DNA of 64,000 nt from Planctomycetota bacterium (GCA_016709875.1 JADJLZ010000002.1:1-64000); one strand, 5' to 3'. Counted from the stretch's first letter, positions 25,033-34,842 are shown. Program-made: numbers and translations. Notes: generated by a model from the sequence alone, not told the origin.

Positions 25033-26591
25033 TGCTCGCGCTGCTCGCCAGCTGCGCTCTCGCGCTGCAGTCCCCGCGCAGCCTGGGCGAGGTGACTACG
25101 CTGCAGCTTTCGAAGGGGCAGCTCGCGCAGGACGTGTGGACCGCGGACCTCGAGGGCGCGGGGCGCCTGGACGTGGTCGTCTCGGCCGCCGATCCGAAAA
25201 AGGAATTCGCGCGCAGCCTGAACGTGTTTCGCGCGCGAGCGGAGGCCCCGCTGCTCTCGAGCGCCCCAGGACCCGTGCTCGAGCTCACGCCCGACGTGGT
25301 GGCCTGGGCCGCGGGAGACGTCGACCCGGCGCCGGGCGAGGAAGTGCTGCTCTTCAGCGCGCGCGGCGCCTTCGCCTGGCGCACCGCGGCGAAGCCCGAG
25401 GAGCGCTTCGCGCGCCTTTGCGAACTCGAGTTCCTGTGGCAGTTGCCCGACGCGAAGGAGTGCTTCGCCTGGCCGTCGGCGCTGCGCGATCTCGACGGCG
25501 ACCGGCGCGTCGATCTCGTGCTGCCCGAGCCGAACGGGTACGCGATCGCGCTGCAGGCGCACGCTCCCTCCTCGGGCTTCGCGCGCGTGGACCACCTGCG
25601 CCTGCCCGACGACGCCTTCGCCTCGAATTCGCTGCGCAACGGCGTGCGCACGGAACAGGGTGCGCGCGGTAGCCGACGCCTCGAGCTGAGCTTCGGCGAC
25701 GAGAGCGACGCGCGCCTGCCGCGCGCGCTGCTCTCCGTCATGGAGAAGACGCCCGCCCCGCAGCTCTTCGACTTCGACGCGGACGGACGGATCGATCTGC
25801 TCGCGCAGGGCAACACGCAGCTCTACGTCTGGCTGCAGAAGGTCGACGGCTCGTTCACGAGCGCGCCCAGCTGCTCCTACCCGCTACCCGTGCCGGTCGA
25901 CCGGGAGCGCGAGCTCGACGCATCCTACAGCGCGCACGCGCTCGACACCGCGCTCGACGGCCGCGCGGACGTCGCGATCTTCGCCGGCGACAAGCGCAGT
26001 TCGGACGTGCGCACGCAGCTGCTGCTCTTCGTGCAGGGCGCGGGTCGCGGCGCGGCGCAACAGACGCCCGAGGCGCCGCTCTTTGGGCCCAAGAACCTGC
26101 CGCAGCAGCTGCTCGTCTTCGGTGGTTTCGTCGCCGGCGCGAGCTTCGAGGACCTCGACGGCGACCGCAAGCCCGATCTCTTCGTGCGCGCCGTGCGGCC
26201 CGACCTGATCGACCAGCTGCGCAGCGCCTCGAGCGAGACCCTCGACGCCGACGTGTACGTCTATCGCAACGAGAACGGCCTGTTCGCGAAGCGCCCCGAC
26301 CTCTCCTGGCGCGTCAACATCCCGATCAAGGACTTCGACCTGACCTTGAGCTTCGTCGGCGACGTGAACGGCGACGGGCGCTCGGACCTGCTCGTGCGCG
26401 ATCGGCCCGAACGCCTGCGCGTGCTGCCGCTGCTGCGCACGCGCGAGGGCCTGGAGTTCGGCGAGACACCGCTCTTCGAACTCTCGCTCGATCCCGCGGC
26501 GAAGATCCGCATCGTGCGCCAGCCCGGACGCCGCGTCGCGGACGTGTTCGTGCTCGCCGACGACCAGGTGCAGTGCCTGAGGTTCCGCTGA
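25032..26591 (+). CDS. FG-GAP/VCBS repeat secreted protein, first of a pair
   Basis: The 519-residue protein has a short signal peptide (LALLASCALALQS, possibly lipidated). Calcium-loop-type FG-GAP/VCBS repeats follow: DLDGDRRVDLVLPEPNG, DFDADGRIDLLAQGN, DLDGDRKPDLFVRA and DVNGDGRSDLLVRD. Such repeats build beta-propellers, in which the DxDxDGxxD loops bind calcium. No catalytic domain is visible. The gene is coupled by TGATG to the PDZ gene before it and to its paralogue behind it. That suggests these extracytoplasmic proteins act with the ABC exporter. Confidence 0.78.
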   Translation: MLALLASCALALQSPRSLGEVTTLQLSKGQLAQDVWTADLEGAGRLDVVVSAADPKKEFARSLNVFRARAEAPLLSSAPGPVLELTPDVVAWAAGDVDPAPGEEVLLFSARGAFAWRTAAKPEERFARLCELEFLWQLPDAKECFAWPSALRDLDGDRRVDLVLPEPNGYAIALQAHAPSSGFARVDHLRLPDDAFASNSLRNGVRTEQGARGSRRLELSFGDESDARLPRALLSVMEKTPAPQLFDFDADGRIDLLAQGNTQLYVWLQKVDGSFTSAPSCSYPLPVPVDRERELDASYSAHALDTALDGRADVAIFAGDKRSSDVRTQLLLFVQGAGRGAAQQTPEAPLFGPKNLPQQLLVFGGFVAGASFEDLDGDRKPDLFVRAVRPDLIDQLRSASSETLDADVYVYRNENGLFAKRPDLSWRVNIPIKDFDLTLSFVGDVNGDGRSDLLVRDRPERLRVLPLLRTREGLEFGETPLFELSLDPAAKIRIVRQPGRRVADVFVLADDQVQCLRFR

Positions 26592-28288
26592 TGCTCCTCG
26601 TCCTCGCATGCGCGCTCTTCACCGGCGGCCAGGCCGCCCAGGAACCGCAGCGGCTCGTGCTCGCGCAGACACTCGAGCCCGGCTTCGTGCTGGCAGCGCA
26701 CCGCTGGGCCGACCTCGACGGCGACAAGCGCAGCGAGCTCGCGCTCTTCGGCCGCGCGGGCGAGGTGCGCAGCTACGCGCACGCGGATGGCTCGCCGCTC
26801 TTCGAGGCTCTGCCCCGGGGCACGTTGCAGCTCGCCGACCCGCGCCACACGCTGCTCGACCTGGCGCAGCTCTCCGCCCCCGCCACCGCGCTGCAGCTGC
26901 TGGCCGTCTCTCCCGCGGGCGTCGAGATCTTCGCGCTCGAGGGTCGCGGCGCCTTCGCGGCGCAAGGCGAGACGCTCATCTCGCGTGCGCGTTTCACGCT
27001 GCGCGTCGGCCAGCCGACGCTTGCGCCGATGGTGCAGGACGCGAACAACGACAGCCGGCCGGATCTTGTGATCCCCGGTCCGCAGGCCTGCGAGCTGTGG
27101 CTGAACGAGGGCCTGCCGAGCGCCAAGGACGGTGCACAGCCGCGCTGGCCCGCGTGGCGCAAGGCCGCCACGGTCGCGGTCGATCTCTCGAGTTCGAGCA
27201 CGCGCGCGAGTGCGGATCTCTCGGACGTGCTGGCGAGCTCGTTCTCGATCCCCGCGCTCCAGACGCGCGACGTGAATGGCGATGGGCGGCCCGATCTGCT
27301 CGTCGTCGACGGCGCGCGCCGCGCTTTCCATCTGCAGCGCGAGGATGGCTCTTTCCCGGCGCAGCCCGACGTCGCGGTCGATCTCTCGATCTTCCGCGAC
27401 AGCACCGAGGCGGCCGAAGTGCGCCCGGGCCACACGCTCGCGCTCGACGAATCCGCGAGCTTCCAGTCGCGCGATCTGGACGGCGACGGAATCCCCGACT
27501 ACGTGGTCGCGCACCGGCGCAAGGTCTGGGTCTTCCACGGCAGCAAGGCCGGCCCGCAGTTCCAGAAGCCCTCCGCGATCCTCAAGGCCGCCGACGACAT
27601 CACCGCGCTGCAGCTCGCGCGCCTGGACGACGACGCCTTCCCCGATCTGCTGCTGATCAAGGTGCAAGTGCCGACGATCGCGACGCTCGTGCGCGGCGTT
27701 TTCGGCGAGTGGGATGTCGACGTTTCGGCCGCGGGCTACCTGAACCGCGAGGGCAAGGGCTTCGAGACCTCGCCGAGCCTGAAGAGCGATCTCGTCTTGC
27801 GCCTGCCCTCGATCCTCTCGATCCTCAAGCAGCCGGAGAAGATCCTCGAGCGCTTCGAGGACGTGCGCGATCGGTTCCGCCAGTCGGTCTGGGGCGACCT
27901 CGACGGCTCGGGCACGCGCGATGTCGCGCTGGTTTCGAGCGACTCGCGCGCGCTCGAGGTCTGGCTCGCGCACGAGGATTCCGCCGCGGGCTCGAACTCC
28001 CTGGACGCCGAGGAGCTGCTGCGCAAGCTGCTCTTCGAGGACTCCGAGAAGGTCTGGGATATCGACCGCGTCGTACTCTGGCTGGGCGGCATCGCCGAAC
28101 GGCGCACCGCGCTGCTCACCGGCGGCCGGAACCCCGATGGGCGCATCGAGCTGCGCGATCCCGACACGGCGCACCTCGCCGCGCTCGAGTGCGCCGACGT
28201 CGACGGTGACGGGCGCGCGGAGCTGCTGCTGCGCTACGAGCTCCTCGCACCCGCGCGCACCGTGTTCGACGTGCTGCGCTGGCGCTAG
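26591..28288 (+). CDS. FG-GAP/VCBS repeat secreted protein, second of a pair
   Basis: The 565-residue protein begins with a signal peptide (LLVLACALFTGGQAAQ) and is a diverged paralogue of the preceding product. Repeats include DLDGDKRSELALFGRAG, DANNDSRPDLVIPG, DVNGDGRPDLLVVDG, DLDGDGIPDYVVAHR, DLDGSGTRDVALVSSD and DVDGDGRAELLLRYE. These are calcium-loop FG-GAP motifs of a seven- or eight-bladed propeller. The ATG at 26591 shares its A with the TGA of the first copy and has been preferred over the in-frame codon at 26573. The gene ends convergently with the amidohydrolase gene, overlapping by four bases. Confidence 0.78.
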   Translation: MLLVLACALFTGGQAAQEPQRLVLAQTLEPGFVLAAHRWADLDGDKRSELALFGRAGEVRSYAHADGSPLFEALPRGTLQLADPRHTLLDLAQLSAPATALQLLAVSPAGVEIFALEGRGAFAAQGETLISRARFTLRVGQPTLAPMVQDANNDSRPDLVIPGPQACELWLNEGLPSAKDGAQPRWPAWRKAATVAVDLSSSSTRASADLSDVLASSFSIPALQTRDVNGDGRPDLLVVDGARRAFHLQREDGSFPAQPDVAVDLSIFRDSTEAAEVRPGHTLALDESASFQSRDLDGDGIPDYVVAHRRKVWVFHGSKAGPQFQKPSAILKAADDITALQLARLDDDAFPDLLLIKVQVPTIATLVRGVFGEWDVDVSAAGYLNREGKGFETSPSLKSDLVLRLPSILSILKQPEKILERFEDVRDRFRQSVWGDLDGSGTRDVALVSSDSRALEVWLAHEDSAAGSNSLDAEELLRKLLFEDSEKVWDIDRVVLWLGGIAERRTALLTGGRNPDGRIELRDPDTAHLAALECADVDGDGRAELLLRYELLAPARTVFDVLRWR

Positions 28289-29148
28289 GACGCTGGCGCG
28301 GCTGGCTTGCGCGCACGGCTGTCGATCAGCAGCTGCTCGTCGATGCGGAAGAGCTTCGAGGCCGTGCGCCAGGCGACGTTTTGCAACTGCTCCTCGTCGA
28401 AGTTGAGTTCGCCGAGCAGCTTCAGGTAGGGCTTCATGCGCACCAGCGGCCAGTCGGTGCCGTACATGAGCTGCTTCCCGGGGTTGCCCATGTAGGTGAT
28501 CATCTCCTTCAGACGCATCGCCACGTAGCGCTCGAATTCGTAGGTGAACTCGCCCAGCGTGAGCCCGGAGATGTCGGCGAAGACGTTGTCGTTCTTGTAG
28601 AGCACCTCGGCCGCGTCCTGGAACCAGGGGTTGCCGAGGTGGCACATCACGAACTTCACATCCGGGTAGTCGACCGCGACGTCGTCGACCAGCAGCGGAT
28701 GCGCCATGCGCACCTTGGCTGTCTTCGAGTAGGTGTCGCCCGTGTGGATCATCACGGGCACGCCGTATTTCGCCGCGATGCGGAAGACGCTCTCGAGCGA
28801 GGCGTCGTTGATCGCGTAGTTGTCGTAGCCCGGATAGAGCTTGATGCCCTTCACGAGGCCGTCGCGGATGCGCTCCTCGAGATGGAACAGGTCGGTACGC
28901 GCCTCCCCGCGCCAGCGCAGGCCCTCGACCAGCGTGATGCGCGGGTGCTCGGTCAGCAGGTTGAGCAGCTCCTCGACGCTCGGCCGGTCCAGATCGGCCT
29001 TGTAGGAGGTGATCACCACCGCGTGGTCTACGCCGATCTCGTCCATCTTGGCGAAGAGTTCACGAGCATGGTCCGCGATCGGCATGCGCTCGGACTCGTG
29101 ATAGTTGTTCAGGTGGACGTGTGCGTCGATCAGGTACTTGTGGTTCAT
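28285..29148 (-). CDS. Amidohydrolase family protein (amidohydro_2)
   Basis: The 287-residue TIM-barrel metal hydrolase shows the first-strand metal motif DAHVHLN (His10, His12). VPVMIHTGDT, VMCHLGNPW and a late catalytic Asp in YGTDWPL complete the family set. This arrangement is typical of the decarboxylase/hydrolase branch that includes 2-pyrone-4,6-dicarboxylate hydrolase and ACMSD-like enzymes. No signal peptide is present. The substrate is unknown, and the neighbouring genes on the other strand do not point to one. It diverges from the CobW gene with only 14 bp between the two ATGs. Confidence 0.8.
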   Translation of the reverse strand: MNHKYLIDAHVHLNNYHESERMPIADHARELFAKMDEIGVDHAVVITSYKADLDRPSVEELLNLLTEHPRITLVEGLRWRGEARTDLFHLEERIRDGLVKGIKLYPGYDNYAINDASLESVFRIAAKYGVPVMIHTGDTYSKTAKVRMAHPLLVDDVAVDYPDVKFVMCHLGNPWFQDAAEVLYKNDNVFADISGLTLGEFTYEFERYVAMRLKEMITYMGNPGKQLMYGTDWPLVRMKPYLKLLGELNFDEEQLQNVAWRTASKLFRIDEQLLIDSRARKPAAPAS

Positions 29149-29162
29149 TGGTGTCCGTTCGA

Positions 29163-30110
29163 ATGATCCCGCTTCACATCCTCACGGGTTTCCTCGGTTC
29201 AGGTAAGACGACGCTCTTGTCGCGGCTCTTGCAAGACCCTGGACCGGAACGCATCGCGGTCCTGGTCAACGAAGCCGGGGAAATCGCGCTCGATCAGCAT
29301 CTCGTGGAGGCGATCGACGAGGACATCGTGGCGCTCTCCTCGGGCTGCGCGTGCTGCACGGTGCGCGGCGAGTTGCACGCAGCGCTCGAGCGCGTGCTCG
29401 CGCTCGAGCCCGCGCGCATCGTTCTCGAGACAACGGGACTCGCGGATCCGGCGCCGATCCTGCACGGACTCTCGAGCGATCCGCGCCTCGCACGGCGCCT
29501 GCGGGTCGCGAGCGTGATCGCGGTCGCGGACGCGAGTCGCATCGACGAACTGCTCGAGACGCAGCCCGAGGTGCGTCGCCAGCTGGCTTTCGCCGACCGC
29601 ATCGTGCTCACGCATGGCGATGTCTCGCCGCAGCGCCTCGCGCGCGCTCGCGAGCTGCTCGGACGCGAAGCTCCCGGAGCGGAGCTGCGCGAGGCCGAAT
29701 CCGGTCGCATCGAGCGTGCTTGGCTGCTCGCGGAGGAACCGCTCGGGGCCGTGCGCGATGCCTCTGACGCGCGCGTCTGGCTGCACCACGGCCACGGGCA
29801 GGCGAGCTTTCGCACGCACAGCGTCGAGGTCGCGGAGCCAGCGCGCATCGAGCCCGCGGAGCTGTGGATGCGCCTGGTGTGCGGCATCGACGGGCCGCGC
29901 GTGCTGCGCATCAAGGCGCTCGTCGAGTGCCGCGATTCGGGCGGCGTGTTCGTGCTGCAGAGCGCGCAGCACGCGGTCGCGCCGCCGCGGCGCCTCGCAC
30001 GGCCGCCTGCGGGCTTCCACGGCGCGCAGGTGGTCGTGATCGAGCGCGGACTCGACGAACGCAGCCGCGCGGCGCTGCTGGATTCCCTGCGGAGCGCGTT
30101 GCGCGCATGA
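29163..30110 (+). CDS. CobW/COG0523-type GTP-binding metallochaperone
   Basis: The 315-residue protein has the P-loop GFLGSGKTT (9-17), VNEAGEIALDQ, the metal-binding CACC (62-65, the CxCC motif), and TTGLADPAPI; these define the G3E/COG0523 family of zinc or cobalt chaperone GTPases. The C-terminal CobW_C-like domain starts near residue 215. There is no His-rich tail. The gene overlaps the MFS gene by four bases (ATGA). It is not next to a zinc-repressed paralogue or to cobalamin genes, so the client metalloprotein is unknown. One candidate is the divergent amidohydrolase 14 bp away, a metal-dependent fold; this is inference. Confidence 0.85.
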   Translation: MIPLHILTGFLGSGKTTLLSRLLQDPGPERIAVLVNEAGEIALDQHLVEAIDEDIVALSSGCACCTVRGELHAALERVLALEPARIVLETTGLADPAPILHGLSSDPRLARRLRVASVIAVADASRIDELLETQPEVRRQLAFADRIVLTHGDVSPQRLARARELLGREAPGAELREAESGRIERAWLLAEEPLGAVRDASDARVWLHHGHGQASFRTHSVEVAEPARIEPAELWMRLVCGIDGPRVLRIKALVECRDSGGVFVLQSAQHAVAPPRRLARPPAGFHGAQVVVIERGLDERSRAALLDSLRSALRA

Positions 30111-31342
30111 GCCCGGCCAGTCCGTCCACCCGCCGGCGGCTGGTATTCGCCGGCTTGTACCTGTGCGAAGGCGCGCCGATCGGCTTCCTGTGGTGGGCGC
30201 TGCCGACGATCCTGCGGGAACGCGGCGCGCCCATCGACGAGATCGGGGCGCTGACCTCGTGGCTGGTGCTGCCCTGGGCCTTCAAGTTCCTCTGGGCGCC
30301 GCTGCTCGACGCGGGCGGCGGCTGCGGGCTGCGCGTGTGGATCATCGCCATGCAGCTCGTGATGGCGCTGACGCTGCTGCCCGTGCTCGCGGTGGATGCA
30401 GGCCTGGGGATGCGCTGGATCGGAGCCGCGCTCGTGCTGCACGCACTCGCCGCCGCGAGCCAGGACGCCGCGATCGATTCGCTCGCGCTGCGCACGACGC
30501 CGGAAGCAGAGCGCGGAAGGCTCAACGGCTGGATGCAGCTCGGCATGCTGCTCGGCCGCTCGGTCTTCGGCGGCGGCGCGCTGCTGGCGCGGCGCTGGAT
30601 CGGCGACAGCGGCGTGGTGTTGCTGCTCTCGGGTGGACTGGCCTCGACCGCGCTGGCGCTCGCCTGGCGCGGCCGCGCGATCCTGAAGCCGGTGTTGCGT
30701 GCTGGAACAGAATCGCTCGGCTTGCATCTCGCGCAGGCACTGAAGAGTCGCAGGACCTGGTTCGGCCTCGCCTTCGCAGCCACCTCGGGCGCGGGCTTCG
30801 AGGTCGTGGGCATGTTCGCCGGGCCGATGCTGATCGACCACGGCCAGAACTCGAGCACGGTCGGACTGTTCCTCGGCTTGCCCGCTGTCGGCGCAATGGC
30901 GCTCGGCTCGCTCGTCGGAGGAAGCCTGAGCGATCGACTCGGTGTCCGGCGCGTGGTGCTGTTCTCGGGCCTCGCGCTCGGCGGCGCGATCCTCGCGCTC
31001 TCGGCATTGCTGCAGGCACAGGCGCCCACCTTCGCGCTCATCGCCGCGCTGTGCGCCGTCTATCTCGCGATCGGCCTCTTCACGGCCTCTACCTACGCGC
31101 TCTTCATGGCGCTCACCGATCCCGCGCTCGGGGCGACACAGTTCAGCGCCTACATGGGCGCGACGAATCTGTGCGAATCGTGGAGCTCACGTGTCGGCGG
31201 GGCGCTTGCCGAACAACGCGGATACGCCGGCGCGTTCGCGATTCCCGCGCTGATCGGGCTCGCGGCGCTGTCTCTGCTCTTCGCACTGCGGCCGCGGACG
31301 CGCGACGCGAGTCGAATCGGGAGCGGAGATCCTGTAGACTGA
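30107..31342 (+). CDS. MFS transporter
   Basis: The 411-residue protein has about twelve membrane segments. The first is preceded by STRRRLVFAGLYLCEGAPIGFLWWALPTILRE, which resembles the AmpG/PAT-type branch (permeases for muropeptides or acetyl-CoA). DRLGVRR between helices 8 and 9 matches the MFS loop motif. The AmpG-like N-terminus suggests uptake of cell-wall fragments, but this is a weak inference. It sits between the CobW gene (4-base overlap) and the GNAT-nitrilase gene (5-bp gap), so the three are likely one transcript. Confidence 0.78.
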   Translation: MSPASPSTRRRLVFAGLYLCEGAPIGFLWWALPTILRERGAPIDEIGALTSWLVLPWAFKFLWAPLLDAGGGCGLRVWIIAMQLVMALTLLPVLAVDAGLGMRWIGAALVLHALAAASQDAAIDSLALRTTPEAERGRLNGWMQLGMLLGRSVFGGGALLARRWIGDSGVVLLLSGGLASTALALAWRGRAILKPVLRAGTESLGLHLAQALKSRRTWFGLAFAATSGAGFEVVGMFAGPMLIDHGQNSSTVGLFLGLPAVGAMALGSLVGGSLSDRLGVRRVVLFSGLALGGAILALSALLQAQAPTFALIAALCAVYLAIGLFTASTYALFMALTDPALGATQFSAYMGATNLCESWSSRVGGALAEQRGYAGAFAIPALIGLAALSLLFALRPRTRDASRIGSGDPVD

Positions 31343-31347
31343 GCGGT

Positions 31348-32973
31348 ATGAGCAAGAAGGAGCCGCGCAAACCCCGAATGACGGCCTCGAAGGCAGTTAC
31401 TTCGGTTCCGGGAGCGCGCATCCGCCTCGAGGATTTCGAGCGCCACACGCGCCTGCGCCCGATGTCGATCGAGGATTTCGAGGCCCTGATCGAGATGCAG
31501 GCGCTGTGCTTTCCCGGCATGCTCACCTGGCAGCGCGAGCAGATCGAATCGCAACTCTCGATCTTCCCCGAAGGACAGTTTGTGATCGAACACGAGGGCC
31601 GCATCGTGGCCTCCGCGAGCTCACTGGTCGTGGACTTCGAGGACTACTCCGACTGGCAGAACTGGAAGGAGATCGCCGACGGCGGCTACATCCGCAATCA
31701 CGACCCCGAGGGTGACACGCTCTACGGCATCGAGGTGATGGTGCACCCCGAGTTCCGCGGCCTGAAGCTCGCACGCCGGCTCTACGCCGCGCGGCGCGAG
31801 ATCTGCCGACGCATGAACCTCGCGCGCAGCATCATCGGCGGCCGCATCCCCGGCTACGGCAAGTACGCCGACCAGATGAGCGCGCGCGAGTACGCCGACA
31901 AGGTCACGACGCGCGGTCTGTACGATCCGGTACTGACCACGCAGTCGGCCAACGGCTTCGTGCTGAAGCGCCTGATCCCCGACTACTTCCCCGGCGACCT
32001 CGACTCGCGCGGCTACGCGACCTTCCTCGAGTGGACCAACCTCGAGTACCAGCCCGGCCCGCGCCACCGCCTGCAGCGCGTCTCGCACGTGCGCCTGTGC
32101 TGCGTGCAGTACCAGATGCGCCTGATCCACTCCTTCAAGGAGTTCGCGACGCAGTGTGAGTTCTTCATCGACACGGCCTCCGACTACAAGTCGGACTTCG
32201 TGCTCTTCCCCGAGCTCTTCACGACACAGCTCCTGACGCTGGTCGAGGCCAAGCGCCCGGCCGAGGCCGCGCGGCACCTGGCCGAGATGACGCCGCTCTA
32301 CCTCGAGCTCTTCACCGATCTCGCGATCCGCTACAACGTCAACATCGTCGGCGGCTCGCAGTTCGCGATCGAGGACGGCGAGCTGCGCAACGTCTCCTAC
32401 CTCTTCCGCCGCGACGGCACGATCGGGCGCCAGTACAAGATCCACATCACGCCCGACGAGCGCCGCTGGTGGGGCGTGCGGCCCGGCAGCAAGGTCGAGG
32501 TGCTCGACACCGACCGCGGCAAGATCGCGATCCTGATCTGCTACGACATCGAGTTCCCCGAGCTCGTGCGCATCGCCGCGAGCAAGGGCGCGCAGATCAT
32601 CTTCGTGCCCTTCAATACCGACAATCGCCACGGCTACCTGCGCGTGCGCCACTGCGCGCAGGCGCGCTGCATCGAGAACCACCTCTACGTCGCGCTCTCG
32701 GGCTGCGTCGGCAACCTGCCCTTCGTCGAGAACGCCGACGTGCACTACGCGCAGTCGGGTGTCTTCACGCCCGCCGACCTCTCCTTCGCCCGCGACGGCA
32801 TCGCCGCCGAGTGCACGCCCAACATCGAGACGATCGTCGTGCAGGACGTCGACATCGAGATGCTGCGCCGGCACAAGCAGGGCGGCAGCGTGCAGAACTG
32901 GAACGACCGACGCACCGATCTGTACAAGATCAGCTACAAGGACGGCCGCAACGGGCCGGACCTCGAGGTCTAG
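31348..32973 (+). CDS. Bifunctional GNAT acetyltransferase / carbon-nitrogen hydrolase
   Basis: The 541-residue protein joins an N-terminal GNAT domain (about 30-225, with VMVHPEFRGLKLARRLYAARRE as the acetyl-CoA loop) to a C-terminal nitrilase-superfamily hydrolase (about 245-541). The hydrolase triad is complete: Glu289 in FPELF, Lys364 in QYKIHI and Cys398 in ICYDIEFPE. The same architecture exists in B. subtilis YhcX and many other bacteria, where its substrate is not known. The ATG at 31348 follows GAGCGG and lies 5 bp after the MFS stop. Confidence 0.88.
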   Translation: MSKKEPRKPRMTASKAVTSVPGARIRLEDFERHTRLRPMSIEDFEALIEMQALCFPGMLTWQREQIESQLSIFPEGQFVIEHEGRIVASASSLVVDFEDYSDWQNWKEIADGGYIRNHDPEGDTLYGIEVMVHPEFRGLKLARRLYAARREICRRMNLARSIIGGRIPGYGKYADQMSAREYADKVTTRGLYDPVLTTQSANGFVLKRLIPDYFPGDLDSRGYATFLEWTNLEYQPGPRHRLQRVSHVRLCCVQYQMRLIHSFKEFATQCEFFIDTASDYKSDFVLFPELFTTQLLTLVEAKRPAEAARHLAEMTPLYLELFTDLAIRYNVNIVGGSQFAIEDGELRNVSYLFRRDGTIGRQYKIHITPDERRWWGVRPGSKVEVLDTDRGKIAILICYDIEFPELVRIAASKGAQIIFVPFNTDNRHGYLRVRHCAQARCIENHLYVALSGCVGNLPFVENADVHYAQSGVFTPADLSFARDGIAAECTPNIETIVVQDVDIEMLRRHKQGGSVQNWNDRRTDLYKISYKDGRNGPDLEV

Positions 32974-33030
32974 CCGGCGGCCCGCCCGGGCCGCTCCCCT
33001 CATCCTCCGCCGCGCGACGCTGCCCCGCCC

Positions 33031-34842
33031 ATGTTCGGACTTGCCGGCCTGCTCCTGCTCGGCGTCGCCACCCAATGGCTGGCGTGGCGGCTGCGCATCC
33101 CCTCGATCCTGCTGCTGCTCGTCGTCGGCTTCCTGATCGGACCGCTCTCCGTCGTGTTCTTCGGGGTGAAGCTGCTCGACCCCGATGCGCTGCTCGGTGA
33201 TTCGTTGCTGCCCTTCGTCTCGCTCTCGGTGGCGGTGATCCTATTCGAGGGCGGGCTGTCGCTGCGCATCTCCGACCTGCGCGGCGCGGGACGCGCCGTG
33301 TTCCAGCTGATCCTGCTCGGGCCGCCGGTGACCTTCGCGCTCGCGACCTGGGCCGCGCACCTGTGCCTGGGCCTGGAGTGGGACATGTGCATGCTGCTCG
33401 GCGCGATCATGGTCGTCACCGGGCCGACCGTGCTGCTGCCGCTCCTGCGCCACGTGCGCCCCGCGGGATCGCTCGGCCGCATCGTGCTCTGGGAGGGCAT
33501 CGTCACGGATCCGATCGGCGCGATCGTGGCCGTGGTGATCTTCCAGACGATCGTGCTGCCCGGGAAGACCGAGAGCATCGCGCTGCAGGGCGCCGGCATG
33601 GCGCTCCTCGGCGGCGGACTCGCAGGCCTCGCCGGCGCCTGGCTGATCGTGATCCTGCTGCGCCGCGACCAGATCCCCGACTACCTGCAGGCCGCCACCG
33701 TGCTGGGCGTCGCGCTCGCCTCGTACGTGTGCGCCGACCTCGTGCAGCACGAGGCCGGGCTGCTCGCCGTGACGTTGATGGGCATCCTGCTCGCGAACCA
33801 GCGCCAGGTCTCGATCGAGCACATCGTCGCCTTCAAGGAGAACCTGCGCACGCTGCTGCTCTCGATGCTCTTCCTGCTGCTCGCCGCGCGGCTGCCGCTC
33901 GAGGAGTTCACGCACTTCGACCTGGGCGGCTTCGCGTTCCTCGCGCTGCTGCTCTTCCTCGTGCGGCCTGCTTCCGTCTTCCTCGCGACGCTGGGCACGA
34001 CGCTCGACTACCGCGAACGCCTCTTCATCGCCTGGATGGCCCCGCGCGGCGTCGTCGCCGCGGCCGTGGCCTCGATCTTCGCCCTCGAGCTCACCGCGCA
34101 GGGCCGGCCCGGCGCCGCGCGCCTCGTGCCCGTGATCTTCCTCGTGATCCTCGGCACCGTGGCCGTGTACGGCCTGAGCTCGCTGCCGCTCGCGCGCTGG
34201 CTCAAGCTCGCGCGCCCCGCGCCGCAGGGCATGCTGCTTCTCGGCGCGCACGAGTGGGCGCGCAGGATCGCGCTCGCGCTCAAGGACGCGGGCGTCGAGG
34301 TCATGCTGGTCGACACCAGCCGCCACGAGATCCACGCCGCGCGCATGCAAGGCCTCGACGCACACTACGGCAACGCCCTCTCCGACGACCTGCTGCACGC
34401 GCAGCCGATGGAGAACCTGGGCCAGATGCTCGCGCTCACGACCAACGACCACGCCAACGCGCTCGCCTGCCTGCACCTCGTGCCCACCTTCGGCCGCGCG
34501 AGCGTCTACCAGCTCGCGCCAGCGCAGGACGAGGGCGACAAGGCCGAGCTCCCGCGGCACCTGCGCGGACGCGTGCTCTTCTCGCGCGCGGTGAGCTTCT
34601 GGACGCTCGAACGCCGCTTCCGCGAGGGCGCGATCGTCAAGAGTTCGCGCATCACGAAGGAGTACGGCTACGAGGATTTCCGCTCGCGCTACGAGCGCCT
34701 GGATGCGCCCGTGATCCCGATGTTCGTGCAGCAGGCAGGTGGCAAGGTGCGCGTGGTGAATGCGCGCGACGAGCTCGAGCTCAGCCCGGGAGACACGCTG
34801 CTCGCGCTCGTCGATCCGGTCGAGGATGCGAAACCCGCCTGA
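33031..34842 (+). CDS. CPA-type cation:proton antiporter with C-terminal TrkA-N domain
   Basis: The 603-residue protein has 12-13 membrane segments (about 1-390). These include ILFEGGLSLRISDLR and VVTGPTVLLPLLRH, plus a conserved acidic pair in WEGIVTDPIGAIVAVV that matches the ion-binding region of NhaP/KefB-like antiporters. MAPRGVVAAAVASIFALEL is also typical of CPA1. The soluble part (about 395-603) starts MLLLGAHEWARRIALALKDAGVEVMLVDTSR, a Rossmann TrkA-N fold that would sense NAD(H) or another nucleotide. The tail resembles a TrkA-C ligand domain. Sodium or potassium export in exchange for protons is the expected role. Confidence 0.85.
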   Translation: MFGLAGLLLLGVATQWLAWRLRIPSILLLLVVGFLIGPLSVVFFGVKLLDPDALLGDSLLPFVSLSVAVILFEGGLSLRISDLRGAGRAVFQLILLGPPVTFALATWAAHLCLGLEWDMCMLLGAIMVVTGPTVLLPLLRHVRPAGSLGRIVLWEGIVTDPIGAIVAVVIFQTIVLPGKTESIALQGAGMALLGGGLAGLAGAWLIVILLRRDQIPDYLQAATVLGVALASYVCADLVQHEAGLLAVTLMGILLANQRQVSIEHIVAFKENLRTLLLSMLFLLLAARLPLEEFTHFDLGGFAFLALLLFLVRPASVFLATLGTTLDYRERLFIAWMAPRGVVAAAVASIFALELTAQGRPGAARLVPVIFLVILGTVAVYGLSSLPLARWLKLARPAPQGMLLLGAHEWARRIALALKDAGVEVMLVDTSRHEIHAARMQGLDAHYGNALSDDLLHAQPMENLGQMLALTTNDHANALACLHLVPTFGRASVYQLAPAQDEGDKAELPRHLRGRVLFSRAVSFWTLERRFREGAIVKSSRITKEYGYEDFRSRYERLDAPVIPMFVQQAGGKVRVVNARDELELSPGDTLLALVDPVEDAKPA

